Assembly (NCBI RefSeq): GCF_910592395.1
Contig: NC_088311.1
Coordinates: 19,346,501-19,410,500, forward strand
Direction: 5' to 3'
Origin: Lineus longissimus
Taxonomy: Eukaryota > Nemertea > Pilidiophora > Heteronemertea > Lineidae
DNA length: 64,000 nucleotides
Positions within the stretch are counted from its first letter, which is position 1. Every line of letters starts with the position of its first letter. The notes below the pieces were generated by a model. That model ran no database searches and had not been told where the DNA came from. It was given only the letters and a program-made list of their open reading frames with translations. Position numbers and translations under genes: made by a program. Positions 62,401 through 64,000 of the stretch are shown piece after piece.

Positions 62401-63703
62401 CGGTCAAAAGTCTTGTCTTCAATCCTGCAGAATGTGCCCAGGCATTTTGTCGCCAAGTCCACATTGGCAGGAAGCAGTTGGATGGAGCCCTAGTCTCTTT
62501 AGGTGCTGGTGGAGTCTGCGTTGCCCTGTACTAATATATGGAGACTCAGCCTTTTCAATCAAGTTGATGAGTCAGCAGTGCCCTGTGCATAGACGGTAGA
62601 TCGTCACCCATTGCGTCCTGTCTAGCTTGGTGATGTCTCCCTGACAATTTGGATATAATTTCAGGTTATGAGGGCGACTCTAGTGGGGATGACTTGGAAG
62701 ATGCGCTGCTTCCAGTCATTGACTCGTTGATCCCTCGACAGAATCTTCTCACATTCTGGCTCGTCATGGAGATACATAAAGATAAAGTGGATATATTCTA
62801 TCATACCAGGTGAGCGATGATGAAAATCATCAGGCATTATTGAACTGAATACTTTAAGCCCCTTTATTTTTTGGCCAATAATAGTTTCATTTTCAAATCC
62901 CTCGAAGTTGGGTCGTGCCAGCCCATGTGGCAGGGTACAGAAAATGGTGAGGAACGCTTAGAACAATGATGATAACATTTTCAAATCCCTCGAAGTTGGG
63001 TCCTGGCAGCCCATGTAGCAGGGTACAGAAAATGCTGAGAAACGCTTAGAACAATGATGATAACATTTCAATTATTGTAGATATCGTCAACCAGAGGAAA
63101 GCACAACTAATGAACAACACGAGGAGCAAATGCTCTACCGGAAGATCTTGACGAATGTCCAAGAGATCTGCCGCGTCGTCAACCAGATGCTTTTATTAGA
63201 AGACCTGCAGAATACGCGGATGTGTAACGCATTGCTCATAGAAGATGTGAGCTGGAAAGAAGATGTCATATTCGCTGGCGCTAATCCTTTAAGACGATCT
63301 GCAGGTGAGTAGAGTAGAACCTTTCTGTTAGATACACCCTTTTGCTGTCCTAAATTAAGAGGTGTCCTGATTACAGAGGTCAAATTCAATGGAAAATACC
63401 AATTTGGGACCAAATGTGGTGTCCTTAGTAGGGGGTATTCTCATAAGAGAAGAGTCATCTAAAAGTGGTTTTCCACTGCTCCACAAGATTGGTACAAGTT
63501 CTGTGATTTAGCTTTCCTTACTTTCTGAATATTTCAGACTCTGATGAAGATGATGAGATGCAACCTCAGAACAGCTATCTGGCGGCCTCCATGCAGTTTA
63601 TGCCCGGCCACTTTGCATGTCAGTGCGTCTGGGAGTACCACTTTGCACTGCACCCACGCTTGAAGACTGCTAGGCCCACTAGGGCAGCACCATCAAGAGG
63701 TTT
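33458..63703 (+). CDS. SZT2: SZT2, KICSTOR complex subunit, N-terminal ~2,550 residues (partial gene)
   Basis: SZT2 is the giant subunit of KICSTOR, which holds GATOR1 on lysosomes so that mTORC1 responds to amino acids. Exons: 33458-33487, 34067-34225, 34653-34832, 35516-35593, 35740-35832, 36179-36313, 36856-37024, 37273-37493, 37656-37804, 38334-38488, 38611-38704, 39223-39357, 39541-39696, 40209-40478, 40968-41082, 41607-41821, 42503-42730, 43513-43591, 43834-43967, 44304-44472, 53802-53905, 54367-54521, 54636-55907, 56250-56496, 56709-56934, 57424-57487, 57750-58022, 58714-58945, 59050-59131, 59478-59663, 59904-60140, 60350-61424, (61713-61760), 62665-62809, 63081-63304, 63538-63703. All join in phase. 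The start exon encodes MDQEATTEPE. Landmarks: YILMKREYRISRNIRASWFF, the VWA-like GIILITDGVIGLPDMTVLDA, VSVRLREGYTIKDV-type block, CVVQYIIFPPH, WRCYIRMVSETNLILTFLPA, EIDITKFLETVCGH, SYLAASMQFMPGHFAC. Human SZT2 is about 3,400 residues, so the last quarter lies beyond the window. Confidence 0.96.
33970..34070 (+). repeat. Duplicated acceptor region before SZT2 exon 2
   Basis: TTGACCTTGTTTCCCGGAGA at about 33973 and TTGACCTTGTTTCCAGGAGA at 34051 are near-identical, 78 bp apart. Only the second has the AG that ends intron 1; the first has CG and is an inactive look-alike. Confidence 0.75.
34905..35216 (-). mobile_element. TTAA-ended MITE, copy B (312 bp)
   Basis: It is the reverse complement of the element at 15849-16183, starting TTAAAGTGATACTATGATGT and ending GAGTTACCCTTTAA. 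It lacks about 25 bases present near the middle of copy A. It lies in SZT2 intron 3. Confidence 0.82.
36600..36780 (-). repeat. tRNA-derived SINE, family S, copy 2
   Basis: On the minus strand an A-box-like GTTGTGGACTAGTTG and B-box-like TTGTTCGAACCCC are followed by CACAGTTGGCAT and TACTGGTCAGATATTC, both shared with the piece at 22324-22475. It lies in SZT2 intron 6. Confidence 0.7.
38019..38117 (+). repeat. Dispersed repeat, family P, copy 1
   Basis: TTTTTCCAAGCCAAGTTGGA and the following CCAGG…GGCCAGGG…CTATACACTGCCA match 54195-54301. The element family is not recognised. Confidence 0.65.
41129..41426 (+). repeat. Two long CAT/ATC trinucleotide microsatellites
   Basis: Tracts at about 41129-41181 and 41329-41426 flank a copy of the dispersed repeat (41279-41330), in SZT2 intron 15. 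They generate spurious poly-His, poly-Ile and poly-Asp frames. Confidence 0.95.
41909..42425 (+). repeat. 71-bp tandem repeat, about seven copies
   Basis: The unit includes GTGACAGCATGAATTCTATG and GTCTTAAAGTGACGTGTTTC. The copies differ by only a few bases, in SZT2 intron 16, beginning about 90 bp after the exon end. Confidence 0.93.
42903..42985 (-). repeat. tRNA-like SINE remnant
   Basis: On the minus strand, TGGCCTAGCGGTTAAAGC looks like an A box and GGTTCAATCAC like a B box. It abuts the CRE-like minisatellite. Confidence 0.55.
43024..43385 (+). repeat. 27-bp minisatellite carrying TGACGTCA (CRE-like) motifs, about 13 copies
   Basis: The unit is TGACGTCATGACCATTGGAC then AACTTCG. About half of the copies or more keep the palindrome TGACGTCA; others read TGACATCA, TGACGCCA or TGACTTCA. 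ATTGG (inverted CCAAT) is in each unit. As 27 is a multiple of three, all units share a frame, giving false ORFs of repeated MTIGQLRDV. It lies in SZT2 intron 17. Confidence 0.94.
45026..45700 (+). repeat. Tandem duplication of a 338-bp segment
   Basis: The two copies begin AAAGGGTTAAATCACAATTC at 45026 and 45364 and differ at only a few bases (for example TTATTG against TTATCG), suggesting a recent event. Confidence 0.93.
47880..47976 (+). mobile_element. LINE/SINE 3' tail
   Basis: GCGCCTTGAGCGCC, then GGCGCTATACAAGACTCTGT and ATTGATTGATTG repeats, have the shape of an L2/CR1-type 3' end. No coding part remains. Confidence 0.7.
48339..48353 (+). repeat. Poly-C tract (15 bases)
   Basis: A homopolymer run in the SZT2 9.3-kb intron; its exact length is prone to sequencing error. 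Confidence 0.85.
51823..52002. mobile_element. 180-bp element with CTCTTAGAAATAAAC terminal inverted repeats
   Basis: It begins ACGCTCTTAGAAATAAAC and ends GTTTATTTCTAAGAGTGT. Its interior is also partly palindromic, with repeated AAAAACCT/AGGTTTTT blocks. It looks like a MITE; the superfamily is undetermined. Confidence 0.8.
52028..52130 (-). mobile_element. MITE, pogo/Tigger-like family, copy 6 (partial)
   Basis: CAGTGGAACCTCCCTAAGCA begins after TA, with diverged middle ATTTGGTCCTAAATTG; the far end is missing. Confidence 0.78.
52525..52659 (-). mobile_element. MITE, pogo/Tigger-like family, copy 7 (truncated)
   Basis: CAATGGAACC start, central CCATTGAATTTGACCTCTA; directly followed by copy 8, so the pair forms a tandem composite. 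Confidence 0.82.
52660..52838 (-). mobile_element. MITE, pogo/Tigger-like family, copy 8
   Basis: CAATGGAACC start and a complete right part with CAGTCCCGAGGGTGTCGTTA and the end TTTTCCTG before TA. It shares private changes with copy 7, indicating local duplication. Confidence 0.85.
53122..53207 (-). mobile_element. MITE, pogo/Tigger-like family, copy 9 (86-bp internal deletion form)
   Basis: Both ends are present (TAGTGGAACC and GCTCTACTG before TA), but the central half of the family consensus is missing. Confidence 0.83.
54183..54301 (+). repeat. Dispersed repeat, family P, copy 2
   Basis: It matches 38019-38117 (TTTTTCCCAAGCCAAGTTGG and GTGGGCCAGGGGAACTATAC). It lies in SZT2 intron 21. 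Confidence 0.65.
56961..57135 (+). mobile_element. MITE, pogo/Tigger-like family, copy 10
   Basis: CATTAGAACCTCTCC start, centre CAATCAATTTGGTACC and end GGAAGGTTCCACTC. It is somewhat diverged, in SZT2 intron 25, 27 bp from the exon end. Confidence 0.82.
58062..58612 (+). repeat. About 137-bp tandem repeat, four copies
   Basis: ATATCTTGGCTTCTAGTCAC recurs at about 58101, 58239, 58375 and 58512. Each unit also contains CTTATTTTGGCTTCCAG, an acceptor-like sequence, and the array lies in SZT2 intron 27 just before a real acceptor. Confidence 0.92.
61713..61760 (+). CDS. SZT2: Possible SZT2 cassette exon (48 nt)
   Basis: TTTTTCTCCAG precedes and GTAAGG follows a 48-nt open stretch encoding SISPPMWDENFVRCY. 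Its phases fit the exons on both sides (60350-61424 and 62665-62809), so including or skipping it keeps the SZT2 frame. The human protein has a Ser/Gly-rich disordered linker here, so family conservation cannot decide whether it is used. Confidence 0.55.
61862..61985 (+). repeat. Dispersed repeat, best-preserved copy of the family at 12375
   Basis: CACTTGCCTTGGCAAAAACA, CCTCAGTTTTACATCTTATT and TTAAGTGTCTTGCTCACGGA are seen in the order shared with 12375-12480, 14693-14770 and 41279-41330. Confidence 0.6.
62890..63065 (+). repeat. 88-bp direct tandem duplication
   Basis: TTTCAAATCCCTCGAAGTTG recurs 88 bp apart, with the rest of the unit (CAGGGTACAGAAAATG, GAACAATGATGATAACATTT) also repeated. 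The second copy ends 15 bp before an SZT2 exon. Confidence 0.9.
63313..63478 (+). mobile_element. MITE, pogo/Tigger-like family, copy 11
   Basis: AGTAGAACCTTTCTG start, centre CCAATTTGGGACCAAATG, degraded right end TTTTCCACTG. It starts 9 bp after an SZT2 exon, so it begins within the donor region of the intron. Confidence 0.8.
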
Positions 63704-64000
63704 GTAAGATTAGCTATTTTTGAACCCAGTACCATGAACGTCACTTGGGGTCCATCACCACAACACAAGTGGTGTCCTGCGTGGCGACTATGACATCACG
63801 AAACACCACGCAGACGTCAAGACGGACATGACAATCAAATAGAATATATGCCAGTTTGACACCGTGTTGTTTACAACGGTATCATCTTTGGACCAGAGCA
63901 GTCAAGTTTTGACGTTTTGACCAGTACCATAGACAGTTCTAGGTGGAAATGTCTTGATTTTCAATATTTACCGAGCCATTTAACAAGAATAGCTGAAGAC
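63704..64000 (+). other. SZT2 intron, unfinished at window edge
   Basis: The donor GTAAGA at 63704 opens an intron that continues past the window. I see no further exon in this stretch. Confidence 0.6.

Overview
This is nuclear DNA from an animal, most likely a marine invertebrate (lophotrochozoan or invertebrate deuterostome; I cannot place it more precisely). The evidence is five intron-rich genes with GT-AG splice sites and clear animal orthologues, minor-spliceosome (U12-type) introns, L2/CR1-like LINE tails, tRNA-derived SINE pieces, abundant short inverted-repeat transposons and intronic minisatellites. There are no operons, and most open frames outside the listed exons are chance or repeat-derived. 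All gene calls were made by reading translated exons and checking that splice phases join and that the joined protein matches the known family.

Layout from left to right. (1) 55-9130 (+): the last 16 exons of MED23 (Mediator tail-module subunit), about 763 codons, with its 5' part beyond the left edge; poly(A) signals near 9980-10003. (2) 10000-13100: gene-free, repeat-rich DNA with a 67-bp-arm hairpin and a LINE remnant. (3) 13142-19396 (-): complete CCM2 (malcavernin), 11 coding exons, 445 residues, convergent with MED23. (4) 21406-24437 (-): complete TXNDC12 (ER thioredoxin, ERp18/AGR1 type), 7 exons, 169 residues, in tandem upstream of CCM2. (5) 24438-25279: a short divergent promoter region. 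(6) 25280-30622 (+): complete class I histone deacetylase HDAC1/2, 11 exons, 522 residues, with a long 3' UTR ending near 32400. (7) 33458-63703 (+): the first 36 or so coding exons of SZT2, the large KICSTOR subunit, running off the right edge; it contains a 9.3-kb intron and several intronic tandem arrays.

The genes are housekeeping or signalling genes and are not a pathway cluster: MED23 and HDAC1 act in transcription and chromatin, TXNDC12 in ER disulfide chemistry, CCM2 in KRIT1/MEKK3 signalling and SZT2 in amino-acid control of mTORC1. Their proximity resembles an old linkage group, since the vertebrate HDAC1, SZT2 and TXNDC12 genes are on human 1p and HDAC2 and MED23 on human 6q. The most unusual sequence features are tandem arrays in three MED23 introns, two of which copy the end of the preceding exon with its splice donor; two U12-type introns in MED23; a TA-flanked MITE family present at least eleven times; and a 27-bp array of CRE-like TGACGTCA motifs inside SZT2.
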